From NCBI GenBank assembly GCA_002179805.1, contig NAVB01002155.1:1-20866 (forward strand): a stretch of 20,866 nucleotides of DNA, written 5' to 3'. The translations under genes were made by a program, and so were the position numbers. Below the pieces are notes generated by a model. The model made no database searches. It was not told the origin of the DNA and saw only the letters and a program-made list of their open reading frames with translations. This DNA is from Acanthamoeba lenticulata. Its lineage: Eukaryota > Discosea > Longamoebia > Acanthamoebidae. Positions 1 to 7,781 of the stretch are shown here, one piece after another. Position 1 is the stretch's first letter. Each line of letters starts with the position of its first letter.

Positions 1-640
1 AGAGTTGAGTTCCACACCTGGTCAAAGGCGGCCCGCTGGCACTGGCCGGCAGCTCGCCATCGGTCAGGCTTGATGGTGAGCTGCAGGCCACCTGGCGGTC
101 AGTGGACCCAGCTTCAACCAGACCTTCATGTTAGGCGGAATTGAGCAAAAGGAATGGACAGCTCCTTGTTTTTTCTGGTGGGCGCCACACGTGCCACACA
201 GTTTTCGGCTGATACTCAACCTCCTGCTAAGGCGCAGAGCCTTCTCAAGACCCACTTACGGCGCTGCAGAACGTCCTCCAGGCTGGTGCACGCAGGACGC
301 CAGCTGGGGGCAACCATCCCTATGTGCTGGGACCACCAACGCTCATGGCCCAGCCAAGCTCCAGCAGCTGTGCCAGGCAAGCTACAACGGCGAAGTGCAG
401 GCCAAGGCTGCTGAAATCCTGGCCATGTATTTCAGTGGCTCAGAGCCGCTGCCAAATGAACAACACCATGAGTGGTAGGAAAAGCCTTTACATTGTACAT
501 GGCGACGACGCCCGCACCCTGCAAGGCGCTCGCTGGATGGGCCAGTAGGCGGTCGAGAGGGTGGGCCACATGGCCGCGTGCCATTAGTCGCCAATGTGCT
601 CAGACCTTGCAACAAGCACAAGATCGTATCAAGATGGATG
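1..640. other. No confident gene; decayed coding-like sequence
   Basis: No intact gene can be supported here. Plus-strand translation at about 350-475 looks protein-like (AKLQQLCQASYNGEVQAKAA, helical, vaguely armadillo-like), but the coding-like stretch just upstream (about 262-350, ALQNVLQAG) lies in another frame, so the two do not form one reading frame without a frameshift or an unseen intron. On the minus strand near 231-249 there is a 19-base identity to the 3' end of the acetyltransferase gene at 6234-6252. I read the region as degenerate gene fragments. A split exon of a gene beginning left of the window is the alternative. Confidence 0.35.
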
Positions 641-670
641 GTTGAACAGGCTGCATTTAGAGCAGGTTAA

Positions 671-748
671 CCAATCATAAGTGCTGTTTGGTTTGAAAAT
701 GGAGATAATCCATCACCGCATACACGATTGGTGAACAGGTCAGCCAAT
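671..748 (+). promoter_or_regulatory. Cluster of three CCAAT-type motifs
   Basis: CCAAT occurs at 671-675 and 744-748, with the inverted form ATTGG at 727-731, that is, about 75 to 152 bases upstream of the ATG at 823. This spacing and clustering is typical of NF-Y-type CCAAT promoters in eukaryotes. I see no convincing TATA box between them and the start codon. Function is inferred from position only. Confidence 0.35.
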
Positions 749-822
749 AGTGTGGTGGCCACTGGTACACAAGACAGGCCCTCGGCGAGGAAGTTCATTC
801 AGCATTACACCCGAACCTGAAG

Positions 823-1704
823 ATGGACAAGGACCTAGAGGAAGAGCTCAGCGGTTTGAAGATAATGGACACAACACCACAAAACGAAACACCAGAAGCA
901 ACGTTTGATCGTCTCCTGCAAGAGCACTTTCCCAATTACGTTCCTCCCATTGTAAGAGGCAGACCCCGCTGTATCCTTTTACTCCACGAAAGGAAAGAGG
1001 TACTTTTCTACCATTACTTGGTTTGTGATATTCTAATGATTGAATTTACTACTATGCAGGGGAAGGAGGACCAAGAACTGTGCCCAACAGAACTTTTTCT
1101 TCAGGAGTTATTCCGTGCTCTTGAACTCGAGGACGTGTGGGTTATCGACGTGTCTCCTAGCACCACTACACCAAAAGGGCAAGTGGCTTCGCCAAGTAGA
1201 AACAATGAAAAAAGTTCCCGTTGGGTCAAGGCTCTGGTACGTCTTGTCCGTGCTTTGGCGGTTCAACCTTGCAAGCTGCTCTTTAACTTTTATTTTCAGG
1301 TGGATGAACTGCACCCTGAGCTTTTGCTGTACACCAAGGCAGCCAAGAGCGCTATACGCCAGCAGTGGATTGAGTCCGGTCGGGCCCACCAAGTGCTTCA
1401 CCCTTCAACGACAGCCAACGCCCAAGGCGGTAGGACAGAGTTCATCCAGCAGATGGGGGAATGCTGGGCAAACAAGTTCGGCCAGCCTGACAGGAACCGT
1501 TGGAACGAAGAATCCACTGTCGATACCGTGACAAGGCAGTTCAACAAGCTTGCTGCCTGTCTCCGCGAGAAAGGCAAAGGCGAACACGACCTGCGTAAAA
1601 CGTTCGACGAGGTCTTTTCGGGCTACTCGTTTGCGGATCAGACAAAGAGAGACCGTCTGACCCGGTTCCGCAAACTCGTCAACGCACGTACCGCTGGCTC
1701 ATGA
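823..1704 (+). CDS. Unrecognised protein, three predicted exons
   Basis: I do not recognise this family. The continuous reading frame is 293 codons, but two segments look like introns: 952-1059 (GTAAGA donor, TTCTAAT branch-like element, ATGCAG acceptor, 108 nt) and 1237-1299 (GTACGT donor, CTTTAAC branch-like element, TTTCAG acceptor, 63 nt). Both are phase 0, contain no in-frame stop and are multiples of three. Splicing gives exons 823-951, 1060-1236 and 1300-1704 and a 236-residue protein. The removed segments read as atypical hydrophobic insertions (LLFNFYFQ), which supports splicing. The remainder is acidic at the N-terminus and helical and basic towards the C-terminus (QTKRDRLTRFRKLV). 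No signal peptide or membrane segment is visible. The stop codon overlaps the ATGATG of the following Lys/Asp-rich frame. A further 35-nt intron (1688-1722) would join the two into one 406-residue protein. Confidence 0.6.
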   Translation: MDKDLEEELSGLKIMDTTPQNETPEATFDRLLQEHFPNYVPPIVRGRPRCILLLHERKEVLFYHYLVCDILMIEFTTMQGKEDQELCPTELFLQELFRALELEDVWVIDVSPSTTTPKGQVASPSRNNEKSSRWVKALVRLVRALAVQPCKLLFNFYFQVDELHPELLLYTKAAKSAIRQQWIESGRAHQVLHPSTTANAQGGRTEFIQQMGECWANKFGQPDRNRWNEESTVDTVTRQFNKLAACLREKGKGEHDLRKTFDEVFSGYSFADQTKRDRLTRFRKLVNARTAGS

Positions 1705-2249
1705 TGTCAAACCTACAAACAGTGAAGGTGGAGATAGCCCAAGGCCAACAAGGAAGGACGTTGATTGCCAAGGTCGAGGAGAAGAAGAAGAAGAAGGACG
1801 ATGACGATGACGACGGCGATGACGATGATGATGACGATGATGACGACGACGACAACAACGACGAAGGCGAGGGCAAGGGCGAGAAAGAAAAGGTCAAGGA
1901 CAAGAAGAAGAAGGCCAAGAAGAAGGAGAAGAAGGAGAAGCAGAAGAAGCAGAAGAAGAAGAAGAAGAAGAAGAAGAACAATGACGACGACGATAACAAC
2001 AACGATGACGATGGCGACGACAATGGCGATGACGAGAAGAAGAAGAAGAAGGAGAAGAAGGAGAAGCAGAAGAAGCAGAAGAAGAAGGACGACGACGACG
2101 ATAACGACGGTGATAACGATGACGATGGCGACAACAATGGCAATGACAAGAAGAAGAAGGCCAAGAAGAAGGAGAAGCAGAAGAAGCAGAAGAAGAAGGA
2201 GGAGGAGGAGAAGAAGAAAAAGGACAACAAAGGCAAGGGCAAGACTTGA
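1701..2249 (+). CDS. Lys/Asp block-charged low-complexity frame
   Basis: This is 182 codons if read from the ATG at 1701, or the 3' exon of the preceding gene if the 35-nt intron 1688-1722 is real. After a short normal-looking leader (VKVEIAQGQQGRTLIAKVEE) the sequence alternates three acidic Asp/Asn/Gly blocks of about 20 residues with Lys-rich blocks that share the core KEKQKKQKKK. At DNA level the blocks are GAC/GAT/AAC versus AAG/GAG/CAG triplets, so the tract probably grew by triplet slippage. The other plus-strand frame gives Arg/Thr runs and the minus strand gives Ser, Phe or Leu runs. The plus-strand choice rests on the AATAAA 57 nt after its stop and on the collinear upstream gene. 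A disordered polyampholyte is expected; function is unknown. It could also be untranslated 3' UTR. Confidence 0.45.
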   Translation: MMSNLQTVKVEIAQGQQGRTLIAKVEEKKKKKDDDDDDGDDDDDDDDDDDDNNDEGEGKGEKEKVKDKKKKAKKKEKKEKQKKQKKKKKKKKNNDDDDNNNDDDGDDNGDDEKKKKKEKKEKQKKQKKKDDDDDNDGDNDDDGDNNGNDKKKKAKKKEKQKKQKKKEEEEKKKKDNKGKGKT

Positions 2250-2305
2250 TGACAAAGAGGAAGGCGATGAGTAAGGGTTTGGCGTGTCCTGAGCGAGTAC
2301 CCCAA

Positions 2306-2311
2306 AATAAA
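2306..2311 (+). terminator. Poly(A) signal AATAAA
   Basis: A canonical AATAAA lies 57 nt after the stop of the Lys/Asp-rich frame. None was seen between 1704 and 2306, which suggests that the upstream gene and the Lys/Asp tract share one transcript. Confidence 0.5.
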
Positions 2312-2486
2312 ACAGTTCTTACAGCCGACCGACTTGAGTGCATCAAGGGCATACCCGATCGCCACCCTCGACTTGCGTTTTTGTTTCTTGTCCATCAGGT
2401 GAAGTTCATAAAGAACATCGATGCTGCATTCCTCCCCTTCTTCTGTTTGTTTGCTCGTGGTACCGCGAGGTTTGGGGAGGGAAGAG

Positions 2487-4201
2487 CTAGTTGATGTTCT
2501 CAGTGAACTTGGGCAAGCGGATCGACACGGCCTTGACCTCGCTGTACTGGCTCAGCCCGTACTCGCCCAGCTCGCGCCCGATCCCGCTCGCCTTGAACCC
2601 TCCGAACGGCGCCCCCGTGTGGAACGCGTGCCAGCAGTTAACCCACACCGACCCGGCCCGCACGTTGTGTGCAAACGTGAGGGCCTTGTTGATGTCCCTG
2701 GTCAGCACGCCCGCCACGAGACCGTAGGCGGTGCTGTTGGCCCGCCGGATGACCTCGCCCATGTCCTTGAACTTGATGATCGACATGACGGGCCCAAAGA
2801 TCTCGTCCTGCGCGATCTTCATGTGGTCCTCCACATCAGCAAACACCGTGGGCTCGATGAAGAAGCCCTTTTGGCCCTCAACGGCCTTGCCGCCACACAG
2901 GAGCTTGGCGCCCTCGTCTTGTCCAGTCTGGATGTAGTGGAGGATCTTGTCGAACTGGTCCTTGTCCACCTGCGGCCCGTGCTCTGTCTTGGCGTCTGCG
3001 CTCGCGCGACAAACATGTCAACGTCAGGCTGTTCATGAAAAGACTCGTTTTTTTTGGCGAACGAGGACAGTACCAAAGGGATCGCCGACGACGCGCTTGA
3101 GGGCGCGGGCGACGCTGGCCTTGACGAACTGGTCGTAGATGTTCTCGTGCACAAACAAGCGAGATCCCGCTGCACACACCTGGCCCTGGTTGTAGAAGAG
3201 GCCCTGGTGCGCGATCTCGACCGCCTGGTCGATGTCGGCGTCATCAAAGACGACAAGAGGCGACTTGCCGCCCAGCTCGAGCGTCACGTTCTTCAGGTTG
3301 CTCTTTGCCGCCGCTGCCTAGATGTGATATCATCGTCGTCAGCCTGATTATGACAAAACATGATGCATCCGCGTGGCCAAGTCAGGTCTGCGTGCCATGA
3401 CGATCCTGCCAACCTCGGTGGAGCCCGTGAAGGCCACCTTGTCGATGTCCATGTGCTCGCTGATGGCCGCGCCCGCTGTCGGCCCATAGCCCGGCACGAT
3501 GTTGACCACGCCCGGCGGGAAGCCCGCCTCCACCACCAGCTTGCCGCCCAGCAGGGCCGTGAGCGGCGTCTGCTCGGCGGGCTTGAGCACGATCGTGTTG
3601 CCGCACGCCAGAGCTGGCGCGATCTTGAGCGTGAACATGAGGAAGGGGTAATTCCACGGCACGATCTGGCCCACGACGCCGACGGGCTCATGGACGGTGT
3701 AGACAAAGGAGTCGCCGTCGACGGGGATGGTCTTGCCCTGGAGCTTGTCGGCCCAGCCGGCGTAGTAGCGAATGATGGCCACACTGAACATGATGTCGCC
3801 CGCCGCCATCGTCACCGGCTTGCTGTTCGTTGTTGTGGTTGTTGTCGTGAGCCTCAAGAACAACCCTAAGAAGAAGAAGAAGAAGAAGAAGGCTTCTTCT
3901 TGTACCCGTTGTCGGCAGACTCAGTGGCGGCCAACTGGTCCTTGTGGGCCTCGACAAGGTCGGCCAAGCGGTGAAGCAGCCGACAGCGCTGGCTCACGTC
4001 GACGTTGCGCCATGTCTGGAAGGCCTGCCGCGCGGCAGCAACGGCGCGGTCGACGTCGGCCTTGTCGGCCTCGGCCACGCGGACGAGCTCGTCGCCGGTG
4101 GCCGGGTTGATGGTGGCAAAGGTGTTGGCCGAGAGGGCGTCGACCCAGTCGTTGTTGATGAGCAGTTGCGTGGGTCCGTTGTAGGTGAAGTTGGCCGTCA
4201 T
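2487..4201 (-). CDS. NAD(P)-dependent aldehyde dehydrogenase, four exons
   Basis: Oxidises aldehydes to carboxylic acids with NAD(P)+; member of the ALDH superfamily closest to the ALDH1/2 class. Exons on the minus strand are 4201-3906, 3822-3396, 3317-3074 and 2995-2487, giving 491 residues, close to the ~500 of mature ALDH2. Visible family marks: IVPWNYP (nucleotide-site Asn), FTGSTEVG (Rossmann loop), catalytic Glu255 in LELGGKSP, nucleophile Cys289 in [11 protein letters not shown] with the usual 34-residue spacing, EIFGPV, and [19 protein letters not shown] near the C-terminus. Introns are 3823-3905 (phase 2), 3318-3395 (phase 0, apparently GC-AG) and 2996-3073 (phase 1). The start at 4201 is chosen because a TATA box lies about 60 nt upstream. 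The frame stays open further upstream to 4456, but that extension would cross the TATA box. No transit peptide or peroxisomal signal is seen, so a cytosolic enzyme is inferred. Confidence 0.95.
3318..3395 (-). other. Predicted GC-AG intron in the ALDH gene
   Basis: Family alignment requires the exon to end after GRIVM and resume with AAAAKSNLK. That places the donor at ATG|GCACGC with acceptor ATCTAG. A GT donor (GTCATG) six bases upstream also keeps the frame, but it deletes two residues relative to the family. The intron is 78 nt, the same length as the next ALDH intron. Confidence 0.55.
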
Positions 4202-4257
4202 CGTCTCGTCTCTTCTGGTGCTCAAGTAGTGTGCTGGTGAGGGAAGCGGTTCTGTTT

Positions 4258-4265
4258 CTTTTATA
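4258..4265 (-). promoter_or_regulatory. TATA box of the ALDH gene
   Basis: TATAAAAG reads on the minus strand 57-64 nt upstream of the ALDH ATG. This fits transcription starting about 30 nt downstream and a short leader, and it decides the start codon. Confidence 0.7.
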
Positions 4266-4439
4266 CTCTGGCCTGACATGACCGAGTCGGCGAGCGAAGG
4301 GGCGGGCGGCGAAATCATGTCCATCTCTTGCCTTTCCGAGGAGATGTGCCCCAAAACGAAGCCGGGCCGGCCTTCCCCGGCCGGAATCATCCGGAATGTG
4401 TTTCGCCGGTAAGCGCAGATTTCCGATACGTGCTTGGAA

Positions 4440-4596
4440 ATCCAGGTGGTCGACAAGAAGTTTTATTCCATCCTCCTCAAGCTGCCTGGCACCAGCCAGG
4501 CGAAGGCACTCGGCTTTGTCCCACGGGCAGCCGTTGGCTCACAGCCACTTCAACACATTGATGTGCGCATATTCTGCCGCCACTTTGCAGGTACCC
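4440..4596 (-). pseudogene. Decayed 3' tail of the first ankyrin-like gene
   Basis: Past the stop at 4597, a second minus-strand frame continues the repeat protein: KVAAEYAHINVLKWL, a TGA where an Arg codon (CGA) would be expected, then ANGCPWDKAECLRL. This matches the last repeat of the paralogue (YEYIFEWLRANDCPWNEAEC). The spacing from the last Cys-Pro of the intact frame is 13 nt too long, so an insertion appears to have shifted the frame and exposed the present stop; the TGA is a second lesion. The terminal repeat has therefore been lost from the protein but is still legible in the DNA. Confidence 0.7.
4462..4467 (-). terminator. Possible poly(A) signal of the first ankyrin-like gene
   Basis: AATAAA on the minus strand about 130 nt after the stop at 4597, just past the decayed tail. 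It lies within former coding sequence, so it may be fortuitous. Confidence 0.35.
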
Positions 4597-5985
4597 TCAA
4601 TGGGTGCGCTTGTTGCGGGGGCACCTGTTGGCACGCAGCCACTCGAGCACTTCCACACAGCCAACTGCGGCCGCCACTGCTGCACAGATGTTGGAGCTCC
4701 GTGGGCAGCCATTGGCATGCGCCCATTTGAGCACGTCCAGGTGGCCTGTCATGACTGCAAAGCTGCAAGTCTCTTCATCCCAGGGGCTTCCGTTGGCATG
4801 CAACCACTGCAGCACGGCAAGGTGACCGTTCGCTGCGGCTTTGCTGCAGCATCCTTCGCCCAAGGGGCATCCGTTGGCATGCAACCATTGCAGCATGGCC
4901 AAGTGGCCTTCCTTGATCGCCTCATCGCGGGCACGGAGGGCGTTCAAGCAGCCGTTGGCATGCAACCATTGCAGCACAGCAAGGTGGCCGCTCTTGGCCG
5001 CTAGGGCATTCACCCTCTCCTCATCCCAGGGGCATCCGTTGGCATGCAACCACTGCAGCACGGTCAGGTGGCCTTCTTCAGCTGCATTGCTGCATGTGGT
5101 ATCATCCCATGGGCAGCCGTTGGCGTGCAACCATTGGAGCACGGCCAGGTTGCCCGCCGTAGCTGCAAAGCTGCACGTGTACTCGTCCCACGGCCAGTCG
5201 TTGTCATGCAACCACTGAAGCACGTCCAAGTGGCCGCCCTTGGCCGCCATGGCGAACGTGTAGGTGTCCCACGGGCAGCCGTTTTGGCGCGCCCATTGGA
5301 GCACGGCCAGGTGGCCCTTCGCAGCTGCCGCAGCGCAAGTGGATCGGATCCACGGGCACTTTCTGGCACGCAGCCACTGGAGCACGGCCAAGTGGCCGCC
5401 CTTGGCCGCCATCTCGCACGTGTCGCTGTCCCACGGGCATCCGTTTTGGCGCGCCCATTGGAGGACGGCCAAGTGGCCTCCCTTGGCTGCCATGGCGCAT
5501 GTGTAGGTGCCCCACGGGCAGTCATGGGCGCGCAACCACTGGAGCACGTCAAGATGGCCGCCCTTGGCCGCCATGGCGCATGTGTAGGCGTCCCACGGGC
5601 AGTCATGGGCGCGCAACCACTGGAGCACGTCGAGATGGCCGCCCTTGGCCGCCATGGCGCATGTGCAGGCGTGCCACGGGCAGCCGTTTTGGCGCGCCCA
5701 TTGGAGCACGGACAACCAGCCCTTGGCCGCCACGAGATCAGCAAAGTCGGGCGTGGGCCGGACTCTGGTCCGAGCCGATGTGCAAGACCGCTGCTGCTGC
5801 TGGTGGTGGGGGTCGGAGCGTGGTTCGTCGCCCATGAGGAGATGAAGCTGGGGCTGCTGGTGCTGCGGGAGGGCGTGGGCCCATTTGCGGCATACAGCAC
5901 GGCAGACGGGCCGAGTGAGCGGCTGGGTGAATTGAAGAATCAAACCCACGAGCTCCACCATGAGGTCGTCCATGCCCACTTCCAT
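4597..5985 (-). CDS. F-box-like plus 14 ankyrin-like repeats
   Basis: An intronless 462-residue protein. Residues about 5-38 (MVELVGLILQFTQPL, then VCRAVCRKWAHAL) resemble a short F-box, the module that binds Skp1 in SCF ubiquitin ligases. A Gln/His-rich linker follows, and from residue 89 there are 14 tandem repeats of 27 residues (one of 28, the last cut short) with consensus GHLDVLQWLHANGCPWD followed by a TCAMAAKG-type helix. This is the short ankyrin-like repeat common in Acanthamoeba and amoeba-infecting giant viruses. Most repeats keep a fixed Trp, Cys-Pro and His-Leu. By analogy it may be a substrate adaptor for ubiquitination; no target can be inferred. Repeats 10-14 align collinearly with repeats 11-15 of the paralogue at 7782-9347. 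The original final repeat is destroyed downstream. Met5 is an alternative start. Confidence 0.88.
   Translation of the reverse strand: MEVGMDDLMVELVGLILQFTQPLTRPVCRAVCRKWAHALPQHQQPQLHLLMGDEPRSDPHHQQQQRSCTSARTRVRPTPDFADLVAAKGWLSVLQWARQNGCPWHACTCAMAAKGGHLDVLQWLRAHDCPWDAYTCAMAAKGGHLDVLQWLRAHDCPWGTYTCAMAAKGGHLAVLQWARQNGCPWDSDTCEMAAKGGHLAVLQWLRARKCPWIRSTCAAAAAKGHLAVLQWARQNGCPWDTYTFAMAAKGGHLDVLQWLHDNDWPWDEYTCSFAATAGNLAVLQWLHANGCPWDDTTCSNAAEEGHLTVLQWLHANGCPWDEERVNALAAKSGHLAVLQWLHANGCLNALRARDEAIKEGHLAMLQWLHANGCPLGEGCCSKAAANGHLAVLQWLHANGSPWDEETCSFAVMTGHLDVLKWAHANGCPRSSNICAAVAAAVGCVEVLEWLRANRCPRNKRTH
5492..5653 (-). repeat. Two nearly identical 81-bp repeat units
   Basis: Two adjacent units in the first ankyrin-like gene (repeats 2 and 3) differ at only a few bases over 81 bp each, whereas the others have drifted. 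They differ mainly in the Trp-Asp/Trp-Gly codon and in one Asp-codon base. This indicates a recent in-frame tandem duplication. Confidence 0.7.
5813..5981 (-). repeat. Near-identical 5' segment shared with the paralogue (copy 1)
   Basis: These 169 bp match 9145-9313 with three substitutions and no indels by eye. The segment encodes the F-box-like head. The repeat regions of the two genes are far less alike, so this looks like gene conversion or a recent segmental duplication of the head. Confidence 0.8.
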
Positions 5986-6036
5986 TGCGCTCCTCTCTCT
6001 TCTTCTTCTTGTATTTCTGCTTTTCTCCAGACTACT

Positions 6037-6046
6037 GTTTATTAAA
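6037..6046 (-). promoter_or_regulatory. TATA-like element of the first ankyrin-like gene
   Basis: The AT-rich motif TTTAATAAAC on the minus strand ends about 52 nt upstream of the ATG at 5985. That is close to the TATA-to-ATG spacing of the ALDH and second ankyrin-like genes. The match to a TATA box is weak. Confidence 0.35.
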
Positions 6047-6078
6047 CATGTATTTCTAATTTTTTTGTTACAAGACTT

Positions 6079-6084
6079 TTTATT
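6079..6084 (-). terminator. Poly(A) signal of the acetyltransferase gene
   Basis: AATAAA on the minus strand 57 nt after the stop at 6141, in the short intergenic gap before the next minus-strand gene. Confidence 0.6.
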
Positions 6085-6140
6085 ATTGGCAACGAATCAC
6101 AGCCAAGCAAGTAGCAGTCTTGCACATTGACTTCTCTTTG

Positions 6141-7561
6141 TCAGAAGGCGTCGTTCTCCCAGAAGAGGAAGTAGTCTCGCTCCCTCTCCTGTTGTTGGTG
6201 GTGTGGCCAACCTCCTGCGGAGGGCGGCTTCTGGCGCAGAGCCTTCTCAAGGCCGTCGAGCTCGGTCCACAAGGACGACGTGTCCAGCAGGCGCACCATG
6301 ATGCGGTCGTCGACCACCTCCTCCCGCGTCGTTGTTGTTGTTGTTGTGGCGCCGCTGGCGCTTGCCCCCTCCTCCTTCACCTCATCCAGAAGGAGACTCG
6401 TGGAGCTCAGGAAGTAGTTCTCGATGGCCGCGGGATAGACCACCCGCACCACCACGCTCGTGCCAACAACGTTGTCCTTTTGCTTCTCCTCTTCCTCGGC
6501 CACGAATTGGGTCACGAGGTGCCGGAGGAGGACGCCGAGCAGGGCCGCGCCGCCATCGGCGTCCATGTGCGCCTGCACGACCCCAAACTCGCGCACGTAC
6601 ACACTCAACACGTCGGCGCTCTCCTCGTCCTCGTCCTCGTCCTCCTTCTCCAGTTGAATCCAACACGAGGCGTAGGCGAGGAGCTCGTCGCCATTGCCGT
6701 CGGCGTTGTTGGCGGTGATTTGGGCCGAGTGGACGTTGTCGCGGGTGAGCTCGTGGGCGATCCACTTGTCCCAGTAGGCCGCGGCGTCACGCACAAACGG
6801 GCCGTTGAAGTGGCGCGCGTAGGCCGCGTGCACGCGCGCGATGGCGCGCATCTGCGCCGCGTCGGAGACGTCGATCGGCCTCGGGCCGAAGGCGGCGGCG
6901 GCGCCACGATCTTGTTCGCCCCTCGCGAGGAACGACGCCAGCGGGGCACGGAGCACGGTCTGGCGCATGGGCAGCGTGCGCCAGCCGAGGCGCCTGTAGA
7001 GCGGCGCGGCCGAGCGCGTGCGCAGGAGACCAAAGGCCATGGCCTCGCCAGGCGGCTGGTGCTGCGGCTGCTTCATAAAGTCCTCGGCGTCCCGCAGGAG
7101 CCTCGAGGCCAGGCCACGCCCGCGGTACTCGGCCTTGGTGCTGACCTCGCCTGCCACGCTAAGCGTAAGAAGTAGAAGAAGAAGCAGGAGGAGGAAGAAG
7201 AGATGTGAGCTGGAAGCGGGACGCACCGACGCCGCCGCAGGGCACGGCCTGGCCTTGGACAAGGGCCCGACGCACAAACACGCGTACGGTGCTCGCAATC
7301 CTGTTGTCCTGCTCGGAATCGATCGCGACTCGAATGCCCTCAAGGCTCAGCCACGGGTCTTTTCTTCAAGAAGAAGAAGGCCCGTTTCAATTCCAAGCAC
7401 GTACCGATGGAGGATCAAGTTCACCACAGGGTGGGGGGGGGGGGTTTGTCACCGTTGTGGTAGTGCCGCTCAAAATAAGCGCGTGGGGTGGACTCAAACA
7501 CTTGGTCGAGGTGCTGAAACCACTGCTCACGCTCGTGCGGCTGCAGCGCTCTGTGCTCCAT
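6141..7561 (-). CDS. GNAT-family N-acetyltransferase (Eis/LYC1-like), three exons
   Basis: Transfers acetyl from acetyl-CoA to an amine; the substrate is unknown. Exons on the minus strand are 7561-7453, 7358-7227 and 7150-6141, giving 416 residues. Introns are 7359-7452 (GTGACA donor, GAAAAG acceptor, phase 1, containing a run of 12 C on this strand) and 7151-7226 (GTGCGT donor, GGCAG acceptor, phase 1). The splices yield FERHYHNDPWLSLEGIRVA and GGVGEVSTKAEYRGRGLA. The second contains the acetyl-CoA motif R-G-R-G-L-A at residues 90-95. PLYRRLGWRTLPMRQTVLRA is the usual GNAT tail strand. The C-terminal ~260 residues are long for a simple GNAT, acidic in places (EKEDEDEDEE), and may form a second GNAT-like lobe as in Eis or LYC1-type lysine acetyltransferases. 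There is no signal peptide. The gene sits between two ankyrin-like paralogues on the same strand. Confidence 0.8.
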
Positions 7562-7781
7562 CTTTTATGTGTCGAAAAGAACAAAATAGAAATAAAAAAT
7601 GGCAGGCTTGTCTCTCCTCTTCCTCGCCTTCCTCCTCGGTCGAGCGCACCAGGCTGCCACTCGTGAGTGCTGCGGGCGCGCAGGTTGAGTGTGACGATCA
7701 CCTGCAGCGCCTGAAATAGCCGCTGAGCATTCTGGCCTTACTCAGTCAGCAACCAAAGGTCTTATCTTTGGTAGCTGTACC
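7562..7781. other. Intergenic gap with a small inverted repeat
   Basis: This gap holds the 3' flank of the second ankyrin-like gene and the promoter of the acetyltransferase gene. An inverted repeat ACCAAAG (7752-7758) / CTTTGGT (7766-7772) with a 7-nt loop lies just after the ankyrin-like stop. AT-rich sequence at about 7580-7605 may serve as the acetyltransferase promoter. No gene is seen. Confidence 0.4.

Noticed and set aside
1679..2395. A minus-strand Ser/Phe-rich protein, and Leu/Val- or Arg/Thr-rich frames over the triplet tract
   Set aside because: They are shadows of the AAG/GAC triplet repeat; strand and frame were chosen by the poly(A) signal and the collinear upstream gene.
3868..3905. 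AAG/CTT hairpin in ALDH intron 1 as a regulatory element
   Set aside because: It is best explained as a simple triplet repeat within the intron, like many others here.
4202..4456. N-terminal extension of the ALDH in the same open frame
   Set aside because: It would run through the TATA box and its sequence has no ALDH or targeting character; the 4201 start gives the normal family length.
4396..6045. Long plus-strand frames antisense to the first ankyrin-like gene
   Set aside because: The 81-bp repeat unit keeps several frames open on both strands; only the minus frame gives the known GHLDVLQW repeat and an F-box-like head.
7405..7561. A frameshift in the 12-C homopolymer (7433-7444) of the acetyltransferase gene
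   Set aside because: An alternative splice (donor at 7452, acceptor at 7359) puts the C-run inside an intron and yields the family-like sequence FERHYHNDPWLSLEGIRVA without any frameshift.
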